21,190 nucleotides of DNA from a virus. The position numbers and the translations under genes are program-made. Positions 1 through 8,220 of the stretch are shown one piece after another. The number at the start of each line of letters is the position of its first letter. Positions within the stretch are counted from its first letter, which is position 1. The notes beneath the pieces are model-generated. The model saw only the letters and a program-made list of their open reading frames with translations, did not search any database and was not told where the DNA came from. The DNA lies in the IMG/VR virus record IMGVR_UViG_3300034073_001656, positions 1-21,190 of that record; one strand, written 5' to 3'.

Positions 1-223
1 CTTGTCCCGCAAAACTATCTATATTTTCAAAATACATTTCTATTGGGAATGATGCTTTAAATTCTGATAGACGATCTTCACCAAGAATCTCGTCTTTTGA
101 TACTAACTTTCTTGGAATGTAGAAAAACTCTTGACCATAAATTCTTAAAGATTCAATGATCAAGTCTTCAACTAGATACTGCTCATTTCTCGTGCCATGA
201 GAGAAATATACATTGGTTGGCAT
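1..223 (-). CDS. 14: gp14-like neck protein, N-terminal part
   Basis: This gene starts at the ATG at 223-221 and runs off the left edge; 74 residues are visible. The protein begins MPTNVYFSHGTRNEQYLVED and continues through LIIESLRIYGQEFFYIPRK, a start I recognise from gp14 neck proteins of marine T4-like phages. In T4, gp13 and gp14 form the neck that closes the filled head and joins it to the tail. The start lies 3 bases after the stop of the gp13-like gene, which matches the T4 order 13-14 and suggests coupled translation. No own promoter is visible. The call rests on remembered family sequence and on gene order; the missing C-terminal part cannot be judged. Confidence 0.88.
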   Translation of the reverse strand, partial: MPTNVYFSHGTRNEQYLVEDLIIESLRIYGQEFFYIPRKLVSKDEILGEDRLSEFKASFPIEMYFENIDSFAGQ

Positions 224-226
224 GAG

Positions 227-1180
227 TTATCCTAAGAAAAAGTCTAGAGGTGCTGATTTGTTTTGTAGTTCGTCTTCTAGTTCTTTAATTTCACCAGTTG
301 CTTCATCATACAATTTATCACCATCTAATGTTACACCACCTGGAAGTTGAATTCCAGAAAACTTTTTAATATTAGTTGCCCACTGCTTTTTAAATAGCGC
401 AGTAACATAATGTTTTAGCCATGCTTCATTCCACACTTTAGAAAATTGAGCTGGATCTAAAGCACGATATCCTTGAATAATAATGTAATCACCAAGAGGA
501 ATATCTTGTTGCCAATTGATATCTAAGTATAAACGATTTTGTGTACGATTAAATCTAAAAGATGTATGACCATTTAACTCTAAATCTAATAATGCTAGAT
601 GTTGCATTACAGTTTTATAATAAATGATAGATGTTGAAGTCAAATCATATAAATCATTTAATCTTAACTGATATTGAAGATCAAAAATGTTTTTCGAAGA
701 TGATGCCATACCAATACTTAATACTTTGGTGACACCATAAACTAGATCTGGAATTTCAATATACTTGTTGTCGTACTCTCGAAGAGTAATAGATGCTAAT
801 GTAGCTGTTGTTGTTCCATTACTAATTATTTCATTTGCAGCAAATGTACCAACAACATTTTTAACTAGCAGTAATGTTCCTGAAGATTCTCTAGTTGTTT
901 CACGGCAAACTTCAGCAGTTGCGCCAGATATTTGCCCTGTGATTTTATCAGCAATCTGAAATGTATTTGCAACAGAAGTAGTTAATGTAATTTCTGAAGC
1001 ACGAATCTGATGCTTCATATAAATTTGTTCAATACCTTCATAGTGGTATAGACGCCAATAATCTAATGCTTCGTCAATACGATCTTCTAATTGATCTTCA
1101 TCGACGTTTATCTCAAGCACTGGTGCACCCAGTGCTCTGAGACAATACTGTTTTAATTGTTCTCTAGTTGCAACAGCCAT
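227..1180 (-). CDS. 13: gp13-like neck protein with an inserted beta module
   Basis: A 317-residue homologue of T4 gp13, the head-completion/neck protein that partners gp14. Family features are the start MAVATREQLKQYCLRALGAP, then INVDEDQLEDRIDEALDYW, the middle YQLRLNDLYD and the C-terminal IQLPGGVTLDGDKLYDEA ending in PLDFFLG. Between about residues 63 and 133 there is an extra stretch (ITGQISGATAEV then VKNVVGTFAANEII), where marine gp13 proteins as I recall them pass directly from the helical N-terminus to the 'NKYIEIPD' strand. A related stretch occurs in the DUF4815 protein of this window. The start ATG overlaps the stop of the upstream fibre gene as TAATG at 1182-1178, so translation is probably coupled. 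The identity is firm; the insertion is seen directly, and its function is unknown. Confidence 0.92.
   Translation of the reverse strand: MAVATREQLKQYCLRALGAPVLEINVDEDQLEDRIDEALDYWRLYHYEGIEQIYMKHQIRASEITLTTSVANTFQIADKITGQISGATAEVCRETTRESSGTLLLVKNVVGTFAANEIISNGTTTATLASITLREYDNKYIEIPDLVYGVTKVLSIGMASSSKNIFDLQYQLRLNDLYDLTSTSIIYYKTVMQHLALLDLELNGHTSFRFNRTQNRLYLDINWQQDIPLGDYIIIQGYRALDPAQFSKVWNEAWLKHYVTALFKKQWATNIKKFSGIQLPGGVTLDGDKLYDEATGEIKELEDELQNKSAPLDFFLG
782..994 (-). other. Inserted 'ITG-SGAT' beta module within gp13
   Basis: Residues 63-133 of the gp13-like protein. The pattern is I-T-G-x-x-S-G-A-T, a variable stretch, then V-x-N-V-x-G-T-F-x-x-x-E-I-I, and a final T-A-T-L-A-S-I strand. The same order of motifs occurs at residues 1340-1397 of the DUF4815 protein. 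It looks like a small self-contained beta domain decorating the neck. The exact edges are estimated. Confidence 0.6.
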
Positions 1181-2802
1181 TAGAATTCATCTCCAAGAGC
1201 AAGACCAAGAGCAAGAACATCATCACCGCCTGGAGTATTACCATAAACCATCCAAGTAGATCCACTGTAGATAAAATCTACTTTAGTTCCTGAGTAATTT
1301 AGAACTAAGTCAACAGAATCACCCATAATTGTATTACCATTTCTTGCGATAACTAATGGGTTTGCACTCCAGTTATCTCCATCCGCGATTGTAATCTGAG
1401 CACCAGCAGAGGCACTTGATGGCAGAGTAATTGTAAAAGATCCACTACTAGTATTCGCTAAAATAGATTCACCTAGATTGGCAGTATGATTTGATGTTTT
1501 GACTAACCATCCACCACCACCAGCAGCGAATGTAATTGTTTTGGCGACACCATCTGTTGCAATGGCTACGTTTGGACCAGCAACAAGAGTGAATGTGTCA
1601 TTATTGTTACTAGCTGTAACTGTATCTTGACCAGCAACCGCGATATTTTTGAAGATGTTTTGTGTAGAACCCTTATCACTATTGGAAATAGTAACTGCAC
1701 CAGAACCATTATAAGAACCACCAGATAAACCACTACCGATTGTTAGAGTTGCTAAATCTTGACCTAGTGAAATTCCTGATATTGTATAATTTGCTAGTTT
1801 AGTTATTGCGATAGCAGCATTTGCATTAATGTCAGCGTTGACAATAGTGCCATCTGCAATCATTGTAGAAGTAACTGTTCCTACATCGTTAGAACCAACA
1901 AGCGTACCAGTAGATGGTAATGATACAGAAGATCCACCAGCAGCAGTTGCTACAGTTAGATTACCTGTGTTAAGTGTAATAGTTCTAGAACCATTATTAA
2001 TACCAGTGCCACCATATGTTGGACTAACAATAGTACCTTGCCAAGTACCAGTTGTGATAGTTCCAACTGTAGTTAGTGATGATGTGATTACATTAGAACC
2101 TAATGTAGTAGCAGATAAAACAGATACGCCATTAATTTCGTATTGTTTACCAACAGCAAGATTGAAATCTTCAGAAGAAGTCCATCCTACAGAAGACCAT
2201 GTAATACTTTTATCTGTAGAACCTTTAAGAGTAATACCACCACCATCAGCAGTTAAATCTGATGGTGAACTTACAGAGCCAAGTTCAATATTTTTATCGT
2301 CAACTGAGATTGTAGTAGAGTTAACTGTAGTAACAGAACCATTGACAGTTAAATCACCAGAAACAACTAAATCTTTATTTACTGTTACAGTTCCACCATT
2401 TGCAGAACCAAGATTAATATTAGTTGTAGAACCTGTATCACCACCAGTACCGATATTAACAGTTTTTGTTAGACCGCTACCAGTTGCAGCAATGGCAATG
2501 TTTATTGTATGACTATCTGAAGCACTATTATTACCGATATTTAATGTAGTAGGGGTAGAAAACGCAGTAAATGTAGTGCTAGAAGAATCTATACTAGTAG
2601 TAATAGATGGTGATACTAGGGTTTTATTTGTTAGTGTTTCAGTCCCTGCTAATGTAGCAAGAGTTCCACTGGCAGTTGGCAATAATAAAGTAGCACCATT
2701 ATTATAAATGCTACTGCTTGTTAAATCTAGATTATCACCAGCTGCAAGTTCCCTGACAGTTTCAGAAACTGCATCTATAATTAACGGAAAACGATTAGCC
2801 AT
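1180..2802 (-). CDS. Tail fibre-like structural protein (540 aa)
   Basis: A Ser/Thr/Gly-rich virion protein of the fibre type. It starts MANRFPLIIDAVSETVRELA, a typical short N-terminal attachment motif in marine myovirus fibres (inference from style). Residues 50-65 carry the recurring fibre phrase AGTETLTNKTLVSPSI, also present twice, in variant form, in the next upstream gene. Residues 140-160 have short beta repeats (VSGDLTVNGSV), and residues 240-265 the phrase TVGTITTGTWQGTIVSPTYGG, which also recurs in other fibre genes here. Residues 430-521 resemble a distal beta domain seen in phage fibres: GESILANTSSGSFTITLPSS, then a D-x-W, ending in STWMVYGN. The C-terminus is acidic and hydrophobic (ALGLALGDEF). 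Its start overlaps the previous stop as TAATG at 2804-2800, and its stop overlaps the gp13 start. Its place just before gp13 is that of T4 wac, but I see no fibritin similarity. Confidence 0.75.
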   Translation of the reverse strand: MANRFPLIIDAVSETVRELAAGDNLDLTSSSIYNNGATLLLPTASGTLATLAGTETLTNKTLVSPSITTSIDSSSTTFTAFSTPTTLNIGNNSASDSHTINIAIAATGSGLTKTVNIGTGGDTGSTTNINLGSANGGTVTVNKDLVVSGDLTVNGSVTTVNSTTISVDDKNIELGSVSSPSDLTADGGGITLKGSTDKSITWSSVGWTSSEDFNLAVGKQYEINGVSVLSATTLGSNVITSSLTTVGTITTGTWQGTIVSPTYGGTGINNGSRTITLNTGNLTVATAAGGSSVSLPSTGTLVGSNDVGTVTSTMIADGTIVNADINANAAIAITKLANYTISGISLGQDLATLTIGSGLSGGSYNGSGAVTISNSDKGSTQNIFKNIAVAGQDTVTASNNNDTFTLVAGPNVAIATDGVAKTITFAAGGGGWLVKTSNHTANLGESILANTSSGSFTITLPSSASAGAQITIADGDNWSANPLVIARNGNTIMGDSVDLVLNYSGTKVDFIYSGSTWMVYGNTPGGDDVLALGLALGDEF

Positions 2803-4895
2803 TAAACTAGTACCCCTATATTTTGTGTTCTACCATAGACTGTTAATTGCCCACTAGAAATAACAATTGGAGTGGCACTACTTGGTGCAACATCACCTCT
2901 TTTATATACTAAAAATTTAGATGATGACGCTGTGCTCTCAATAGTAATTGTGTTTGCATCAGTCCTTGTAATATTTATGTTTGATCCTGCAGTAAGTTTT
3001 ACATCATCTACTGAAGAATCTGATCCAGAAATTCTAATCTTAGCGCCAGAAACATCTGTTTCTGCTGAAATAGAATAAGTTGTATTTACTACACTTTCTG
3101 TTTCAGTTGTATAACCTGTTACATGACCAAAAGTGTCAAATGTAAGACTATTGACATATGTTCTATTTGATGCAGATAAGTTTGAAACTGAAGATGTATC
3201 AGCATGAGATATAGTAAATGATGTACCTTCTCCTGCACTTCCTGATACTATTATACCACTACCAGCAACCACTTCAGAAGCATAATTTCCAATAGTATCT
3301 GTTCCAAGAGCAACAGAGTTTGCAGCAATCGTTGCATTTAATGTTCCGTTTGCTAAGTCTGTTAATGTAACTGAACCAGTTAAATCACCAGCCAACGTAA
3401 TTGTTGGAGACACACCAGTGATTGTTGGAGAAACAAGAGTTTTATTTGTTAAACTCTGTGTTCCGCTTGTAGTGACTAATGGAACTAAATTGTGAGTTAA
3501 TGTTCCAGAAATAATATTATAATTACCATTGCCTTGTGTTCCGTCACCACCACTTGCAACAACTCTTACATCAAAAGTTGTTGATACATTTCCAGTTTTA
3601 TAATCTATAACAGCATTTGAACCAACAGATGAATATAAAATTGATCCAGAAATTGTTGGAGAAGATAATGTTTTATTTGTTAGTGTTTCAGTTCCTGATA
3701 GTGTAGAATATCCAACATCATTTGTAAATTCAGATAATGCTGTTGGAAATACTACAGAGTTCCCTGTAACATTTGTAATTCTACCATACTGATCAACAGT
3801 GATTGTAGGTATTGAAGTACCAGAACCATAAGAACCAGCAGTGACACCAGAAGAAGATAATGATAAAGTTCTATTTGCAGAAAGATCACCACCACCAGAA
3901 AGTCCTACGCCTGCAGAAATAATAGTTGATTTATCTGCTTTTGTAGATAGATTTGTAGTTACAGTAGAAGCAAAATTAGAATCGTCTCCTAAAGCAGCAG
4001 CTAATTCATTTAATGTATCAAGCGCTGCAGGAGCAGTATCAATTAGATTAGATATTGCAGTATTGACATAAGATGTACTTGCAGCATTTGCTATATCAGT
4101 TACATCTAAATTATCAATTCTTGTACCAAGAGCAGATTCAGCACTTGTTGCTCTAGAAATTTCTGCATTTAAATTATTTGTTAATGTTGTATCAGCAGCT
4201 GCACGAGTTGTTGCTTCCGTATTGATATTATTTTGTAAAGTAGTATCTGCTGATGTTCTAGCGATAGTTTCATTTGAAATATCTGATGCAACTGATGTAA
4301 TACTATTTGTTAGTGTTTGTCCAGAAATTGTTACTGTATTTCCAGATACAGATGTTGCGATACCACTAGCACCAACAAATGATAGTGTGTCTGATAGTAA
4401 ATCAATTGTATCAGAACCAGCGTCACCATCAATAGAAAGATTTGTTGCAACAGAAGCAGTAGTAACTGCAGTTATCTGACCTTGTGCATTGATTGTTAAT
4501 ACAGGGATAGCAGTTGCTGAACCATAAGATCCAGCAGTAACTCCAGTATTAGAAAGCGAAATTGTTACTGCCGAAGAACCATCATACAAAGAACCAGATA
4601 AACCAGTTCCGATGGTAAGAGCGTTTGATGCTGTTGCAGTAATTGTAGTAGAACCACCCAATGAAACAGATTGTCCATTGATAGTTACAGAACTATTTGC
4701 TAGTTTGGAATTAGATATTGATGCGTTTGTTAGGTTTGATAAATCTTTTCTAAGGATTTCAAAACCACCAGCAGTAGAACCATCATGAAGTCTTAATGCA
4801 TAGTTAGTTGTGTCAACTGTAAGTTCAGCATTAGCACCAGTAAATGTATCGTGCTGTAAAGCTGTACCTCTTCTAAGTTGAATCTGAATTGACAT
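2802..4895 (-). CDS. Tail fibre-like protein with Mtd-type N-terminal domain (697 aa)
   Basis: A long fibre protein. Residues 1-48 (MSIQIQLRRGTALQHDTFTG, then AELTVDTTNYALRLHDGST) match the N-terminal domain type of the Bordetella phage major tropism determinant, which attaches receptor-binding proteins to the tail. Residues 118-190 are a VTAGSYGS module shared with the 797-aa fibre. Residues 204-265 contain heptad-like repeats (ETIARTSADTTLQNNINTEA) that look like a trimeric coiled coil. Residues 280-322 carry the phage fibre phrase LDTLNELAAALGDD. A second VTAGSYGS copy starts at 350, with GTETLTNKTLSSPTI at 401 and SLTNKTLVSPTITG at 481. The C-terminus ends in QLTVYGRTQNIGVLV. The ribosome binding site AAGGA precedes the ATG at 4895-4893. 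The receptor is unknown. Confidence 0.78.
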   Translation of the reverse strand: MSIQIQLRRGTALQHDTFTGANAELTVDTTNYALRLHDGSTAGGFEILRKDLSNLTNASISNSKLANSSVTINGQSVSLGGSTTITATASNALTIGTGLSGSLYDGSSAVTISLSNTGVTAGSYGSATAIPVLTINAQGQITAVTTASVATNLSIDGDAGSDTIDLLSDTLSFVGASGIATSVSGNTVTISGQTLTNSITSVASDISNETIARTSADTTLQNNINTEATTRAAADTTLTNNLNAEISRATSAESALGTRIDNLDVTDIANAASTSYVNTAISNLIDTAPAALDTLNELAAALGDDSNFASTVTTNLSTKADKSTIISAGVGLSGGGDLSANRTLSLSSSGVTAGSYGSGTSIPTITVDQYGRITNVTGNSVVFPTALSEFTNDVGYSTLSGTETLTNKTLSSPTISGSILYSSVGSNAVIDYKTGNVSTTFDVRVVASGGDGTQGNGNYNIISGTLTHNLVPLVTTSGTQSLTNKTLVSPTITGVSPTITLAGDLTGSVTLTDLANGTLNATIAANSVALGTDTIGNYASEVVAGSGIIVSGSAGEGTSFTISHADTSSVSNLSASNRTYVNSLTFDTFGHVTGYTTETESVVNTTYSISAETDVSGAKIRISGSDSSVDDVKLTAGSNINITRTDANTITIESTASSSKFLVYKRGDVAPSSATPIVISSGQLTVYGRTQNIGVLV

Positions 4896-4907
4896 TATTA
4901 ATCCTTA

Positions 4908-5156
4908 TTACGCTATTGTTCCGCCATCTACTTGGGCGAAAGTGTTTACTGGGTCAACTATTGATCCTGCATCTAAGTATGGTGAACCACTTGCACCATC
5001 TGCACCTGCAGTAAATGCTTGTACTTGATTACTATTATTTTTAAAGTATAGTTTACCATCAGTGTAGTTAATCGCTAACTCACCGTATTCTAAGTCAGTT
5101 GGTAATGGGACTTTAGCCGCAACAGACGACTTTTTAAGTAAAACCTTGTTTGCCAT
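4908..5156 (-). CDS. Small virion-associated protein with fibre docking motif (82 aa)
   Basis: A short protein that starts MANKVLLKKSSVAAKVPLPT and continues DLEYGELAINYTDGKLYFKN, a motif common at the N-termini of marine myovirus fibre proteins, where it acts as the head of a much longer protein. Here it stands almost alone, followed by a short tail ending in AQVDGGTIA. The ending resembles those of the 797-aa (NIDGGTY) and 86-aa (NMEGGEF) proteins. It could be a free docking subunit, or the head of a fibre that lost its shaft. An AAGG ribosome binding site lies a few bases before the ATG. A hairpin terminator lies between this gene and the upstream one, with no clear late promoter after it, so how it is transcribed is uncertain. 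Confidence 0.7.
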   Translation of the reverse strand: MANKVLLKKSSVAAKVPLPTDLEYGELAINYTDGKLYFKNNSNQVQAFTAGADGASGSPYLDAGSIVDPVNTFAQVDGGTIA

Positions 5157-5187
5157 TCTATACCTTAAAAAAGGATTTCACAAAGAA

Positions 5188-5207
5188 AGGGTAGTAAAAA
5201 CTACCCT
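5188..5207 (-). terminator. Hairpin terminator after the 797-aa fibre gene
   Basis: A perfect 8-bp stem (AGGGTAGT / ACTACCCT) with a 4-base loop. On the minus strand it is followed by TTCTTTG, a short U-rich run. It sits 6 bases after the stop codon of the 797-aa fibre gene. It may be an intrinsic terminator or a 3' end stabiliser. The U-tract is short, so read-through to the downstream 82-, 697- and 540-aa genes, gp13 and gp14 is likely. Confidence 0.65.
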
Positions 5208-5213
5208 GTTTAT

Positions 5214-7607
5214 TTAATACGTACCACCATCAATATTAAAACCATCAATCGAAGATGTTCCTGCGCCAGCACCTGTTAGATTTGCTAGCATGCTCACGTT
5301 TCCAGAAACGCTTAATGTTGATGATAATGATGTCGCACCACTAACAGATAATGTATTAGTTAGGGTAGTTGCACCATTTGCTGCAAGAGTTGTAAACGCA
5401 CCAGAAGAACGAGTAGACGCACCAATTGGTGTGTTATTAATTGTTCCGCCAGAAATTGTTAGGTTTTGTGCGATATAAGCAGCATCAATTACATCAGCGT
5501 TCCAAACACCAGTAGTAATTGTACCTAGTGTTGTGATAGATGTTTGACCAACATAAGTCGCAGCGATATCAATAGAATCTGCACCAACTGTGATTCTATC
5601 TGCAGTTCCACCGACTGATAGAACACCAGCGCTGTAAGCTAAACCATTGCCAGCTACAGAAGATTTTAATTGTAATGCATCGTTAGCAATTTCAATACCA
5701 CCAGAAGCTGCAACAACAACGTCTAACTGATTACCAGTCTTAGTAAGAGCATCACCAGCAATAATTTGTCCTGCACCAGAGAATTGTGTGAATACTAATG
5801 GGTCAGTTCCAACTGTCTGTGGATTATTAGAAGTAATAACGAAACCAGCATCAGCATTTGTAGAACCTTCTTCAACAAAGAAGAACACACCAGCTGTGAC
5901 TTCATATGGTTCGTCAAAATCACTTGCACGAGACCAAGCACCAGCTGCAACAACATAAACGCCATTTTGAGACGCTGTTGTTTGATCTTTAACTAAAACA
6001 CGATCACCAGCTGATAGAGAGACTCCATCAATAGTTTGTACGCCACTTAGAGAAATATTTGCAGTAGTCGCAACACGAACAGACTGTTTAACATCTAGAC
6101 CAGAGCGTGCTGCATCAACATATCCTTTTGTTGCAGCATCAGTAGCATTTACTGGCTCAGCAAGGTTGGTAATCTTATTACCACCAAGAGAAATATCGCT
6201 ATTAAATGTAGCAGTTCCAGCAACAGTCAAATCACCATCAGTGGTTGTGTCACCAGTTACTGCATCTATTTCAAATGTAGTTCCAACTCTTAAATCGCTA
6301 GTAGTTTCTAGTGTACCACCAAATGTAGCATTACCAGTTACACCTAATGTACCAGCAACAGACGCATTACCACTTAAAGTAGAATTTCCAGTAACACTTA
6401 GTGTTCCAGCAACAGAAGTATTACCAGTGGCAGAATCTACTGTAAACTTATTAGTATTAACAGAAAGATTTCCTGTTACTGCTGCAGTTCCAGTAACTGA
6501 AATATTTCCACCAACTGAGAGATTATTAGATAGTGTTGCTGCGCCAGTGACACCTAATGTGCCACCAACTGTAGTATTATTTGTTACTGATAGTGTACCA
6601 AATGTAACACTACTAGTAGTACCAACGTCCTGACCAATAGAAATTGTTAGTTCATTGTCAGTGATTGCAGTTGTGACACCAGTACCACCAGTAAATGTTA
6701 AAGTGTCTGATAATAGATCTACTGTATCAGTACCTGTATCGCCTGCTAATGATAGAGTTGTTGCAACAGAAACTTCACCAGCAGCAGTTAAACGACCTTG
6801 TGCGTCAACTGTAAAAGTTGGGATAGCAGTTGCTGAACCATAAGATCCTGCTGTAACAGAAGTATTGTCTAATGCTACTGTTACTTGATTATTTGTAACA
6901 GATGTTGATAGACCTGTTCCACCAGTAAATGCTAAAGTATCTGATATTAAAGAAACCGTGTCAGTACCAGAATCACCAGAAATAGAAAGAACAGTTGAGA
7001 CAGAAACTTCACCAGCAGCAGTTAATCTACCTTGTGCGTCAACAGTAAATGTTGGAATAGCAGAAGCAGATCCATAAGAACCAGCAGTAACTGATGTGTC
7101 ATCTAAGTCTAGTGTTGTAGTGCCAGCAGCGTCATCATAAGTAGCTGTAAGCGCTATGCCACCTATAATCTGTCCACCAGTTACGTCTTGAATAAATTCT
7201 GTTAATGATGTGTTTGCATCAGTATACAGATTTGTGATAATAGTCTTACCAGTACCATTAGGTGTGATAAGAATATCACCATTTGTATTGGTAGAACTTA
7301 ATGTGTTTCCGTTTAGATCTAAATTATCAACTTTTAAGTTGTCTAATTTAGAATCGCCATCTACGACTAAAGCGGAATTAGCAGTTAGAACACCTTTTGT
7401 GTGGTCCAACATATCGGTAAAAAACTTACCACCGATAACAATATGGTTAGCAGCATTACCAGCAGTCTCTGTTCCAAGACCGATGTATAATCTATCGCCA
7501 CCATTAGAGCCATTATCTTGTAAACCTGAGTATGCTAATTCACCAGCAGCAAGGGTACTAGGATTACCGCTTACTGTGGAACGCTTAATTCGAATAATAG
7601 ATGCCAT
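5214..7607 (-). CDS. Large modular tail fibre protein (797 aa)
   Basis: A fibre protein of marine T4-like phages. Residues 1-60 are the head (MASIIRIKRSTVSGNPSTLA, AGELAYSG, GGDRLYIGLGTE, HIVIGGKFFTDMLDH). Residues 171-326 hold two tandem 78-residue repeats beginning TSVTAGSYGSA. Residues 340-470 are short beta repeats of the kind GTLSVTGNSTLSGNASV, which suggests a beta-stranded trimer shaft. Residues 486-610 form a known phage fibre/tailspike domain (ATKGYVDAARSGLDVKQSVR, then QTIDGVSLSAGDRVLVKDQT, NGVYVV, GAWSRASDFD). The tail has more repeats (TSLSSTLSVSGNVSM) and ends FNIDGGTY. The start lies 14 bases after the upstream stop, with a GGAG ribosome binding site. It is followed by a hairpin terminator. 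It is probably the last gene of the unit started by the late promoter at 8256-8249. Confidence 0.82.
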   Translation of the reverse strand: MASIIRIKRSTVSGNPSTLAAGELAYSGLQDNGSNGGDRLYIGLGTETAGNAANHIVIGGKFFTDMLDHTKGVLTANSALVVDGDSKLDNLKVDNLDLNGNTLSSTNTNGDILITPNGTGKTIITNLYTDANTSLTEFIQDVTGGQIIGGIALTATYDDAAGTTTLDLDDTSVTAGSYGSASAIPTFTVDAQGRLTAAGEVSVSTVLSISGDSGTDTVSLISDTLAFTGGTGLSTSVTNNQVTVALDNTSVTAGSYGSATAIPTFTVDAQGRLTAAGEVSVATTLSLAGDTGTDTVDLLSDTLTFTGGTGVTTAITDNELTISIGQDVGTTSSVTFGTLSVTNNTTVGGTLGVTGAATLSNNLSVGGNISVTGTAAVTGNLSVNTNKFTVDSATGNTSVAGTLSVTGNSTLSGNASVAGTLGVTGNATFGGTLETTSDLRVGTTFEIDAVTGDTTTDGDLTVAGTATFNSDISLGGNKITNLAEPVNATDAATKGYVDAARSGLDVKQSVRVATTANISLSGVQTIDGVSLSAGDRVLVKDQTTASQNGVYVVAAGAWSRASDFDEPYEVTAGVFFFVEEGSTNADAGFVITSNNPQTVGTDPLVFTQFSGAGQIIAGDALTKTGNQLDVVVAASGGIEIANDALQLKSSVAGNGLAYSAGVLSVGGTADRITVGADSIDIAATYVGQTSITTLGTITTGVWNADVIDAAYIAQNLTISGGTINNTPIGASTRSSGAFTTLAANGATTLTNTLSVSGATSLSSTLSVSGNVSMLANLTGAGAGTSSIDGFNIDGGTY
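6630..7097 (-). repeat. Two tandem 78-residue coding repeats in the 797-aa fibre
   Basis: Residues 171-248 and 249-326 of the fibre repeat with a 234-base period. Both begin TSVTAGSYGSA, continue AIPTFTVDAQGRLTAAGEVS and then have SDTL-F-TGGTG. A third related copy, more diverged, is in the 697-aa fibre at residues 118-190. This points to duplication and exchange of shaft units between fibre genes. Confidence 0.85.
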
Positions 7608-7621
7608 CTTTTAATTCTCCG

Positions 7622-7882
7622 TTAAAATTCTCCGCCTTCCATATTCTGCGCATCTAGCGTAGTGGTGGCTGTCCATTTATTTGTTATTGTTCTATAGACT
7701 AAAACAGAACCATCGTTTTTACCTTCAGATGTCATATCAATATCACCAACATCGTCTAATGTGTTTAATACTGCAGGGTTTGTTAAATCACTAGTTGTAA
7801 ATAATGTTGCAGTATTTTCTGACGATGTTACAGTCAGATTAGATAAACTATCGTCTTCAACTACAGCTATAATTTCTGCCAT
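7622..7882 (-). CDS. Small structural protein of unknown function (86 aa)
   Basis: I recognise the type from marine myovirus fibre regions but know no function. It starts MAEIIAVVEDDSLSNLTVTS, has a central run of DLTNPAVLNTLDDVGDIDMT, then LVYRTITNKWTATTTLD, and ends AQNMEGGEF. The phrase 'DGSVLVYRTITNKWTAT' resembles short strand-rich phrases found in fibre proteins ('gsvLvyn..t..W.at'). No signal peptide or membrane segment is visible. It begins 1 base after the stop of the 111-aa gene, with its ribosome binding site inside that gene's end, and is followed after 14 bases by the 797-aa fibre. The tight packing suggests the three proteins are made together, perhaps as parts of one fibre assembly. 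Confidence 0.7.
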   Translation of the reverse strand: MAEIIAVVEDDSLSNLTVTSSENTATLFTTSDLTNPAVLNTLDDVGDIDMTSEGKNDGSVLVYRTITNKWTATTTLDAQNMEGGEF

Positions 7883-7883
7883 T

Positions 7884-8219
7884 TTAAATCTGTGTAATCT
7901 GAGGTGTTACTGTAACAATACCTTCAACAACCCTAGTCTTTGTACCGATTGGTGAAGTTATTTCGACATCATATAACCATCTTCCTGCTGGAATGGCTTC
8001 AGATTGAGATGGTGTTAATTGTAATCGTATCTTACCATTCGCAGCATCATGAACAGATGCATTAAATGAATAAGATGTACTAGATTGATATGATTTTCTT
8101 AATTGAGAGGCGACAGTGTACCCAGTCAAATCTAATGGAGACCCATTAGATGCAGTGACTGAGATAATGTTGCTGTATGTTGATCCAGCGTCCACATATA
8201 GATTGCCGATGGTTGCCAT
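7884..8219 (-). CDS. BppU-like baseplate/fibre connector protein (111 aa)
   Basis: A single beta-sandwich-like domain. It starts MATIGNLYVDAGSTYSNIIS, then GSPLDLTGYTVASQLRKS, a D-A-A-N-G-K-I-R-L-Q-L-T run, and ends with RWLYDVEITSPIGTKTRVVE followed by GIVTVTPQITQI. This order (DLTGYT, G-K-I-x-L-x-L, YDVE, V-x-G-x-V-T-V-T-P) is that of the N-terminal domain of BppU-type baseplate upper proteins, which link receptor-binding parts to the baseplate. It is the first gene after a clean TATAAATA late promoter, with ribosome binding site TAGGAA before the ATG at 8219-8217. A joining role between baseplate and the 797-aa fibre is an inference. Confidence 0.72.
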   Translation of the reverse strand: MATIGNLYVDAGSTYSNIISVTASNGSPLDLTGYTVASQLRKSYQSSTSYSFNASVHDAANGKIRLQLTPSQSEAIPAGRWLYDVEITSPIGTKTRVVEGIVTVTPQITQI

Positions 8220-8220
8220 T

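Noticed and set aside
1829-2512. A long plus-strand open frame (227 codons) opposite the 540-aa fibre, and similar ones opposite the other fibres.
   Set aside because: They mirror repetitive Thr/Ser/Gly codons, have low-complexity Val/Pro/Thr content and no ribosome binding site; the minus-strand frames have recognised domains.
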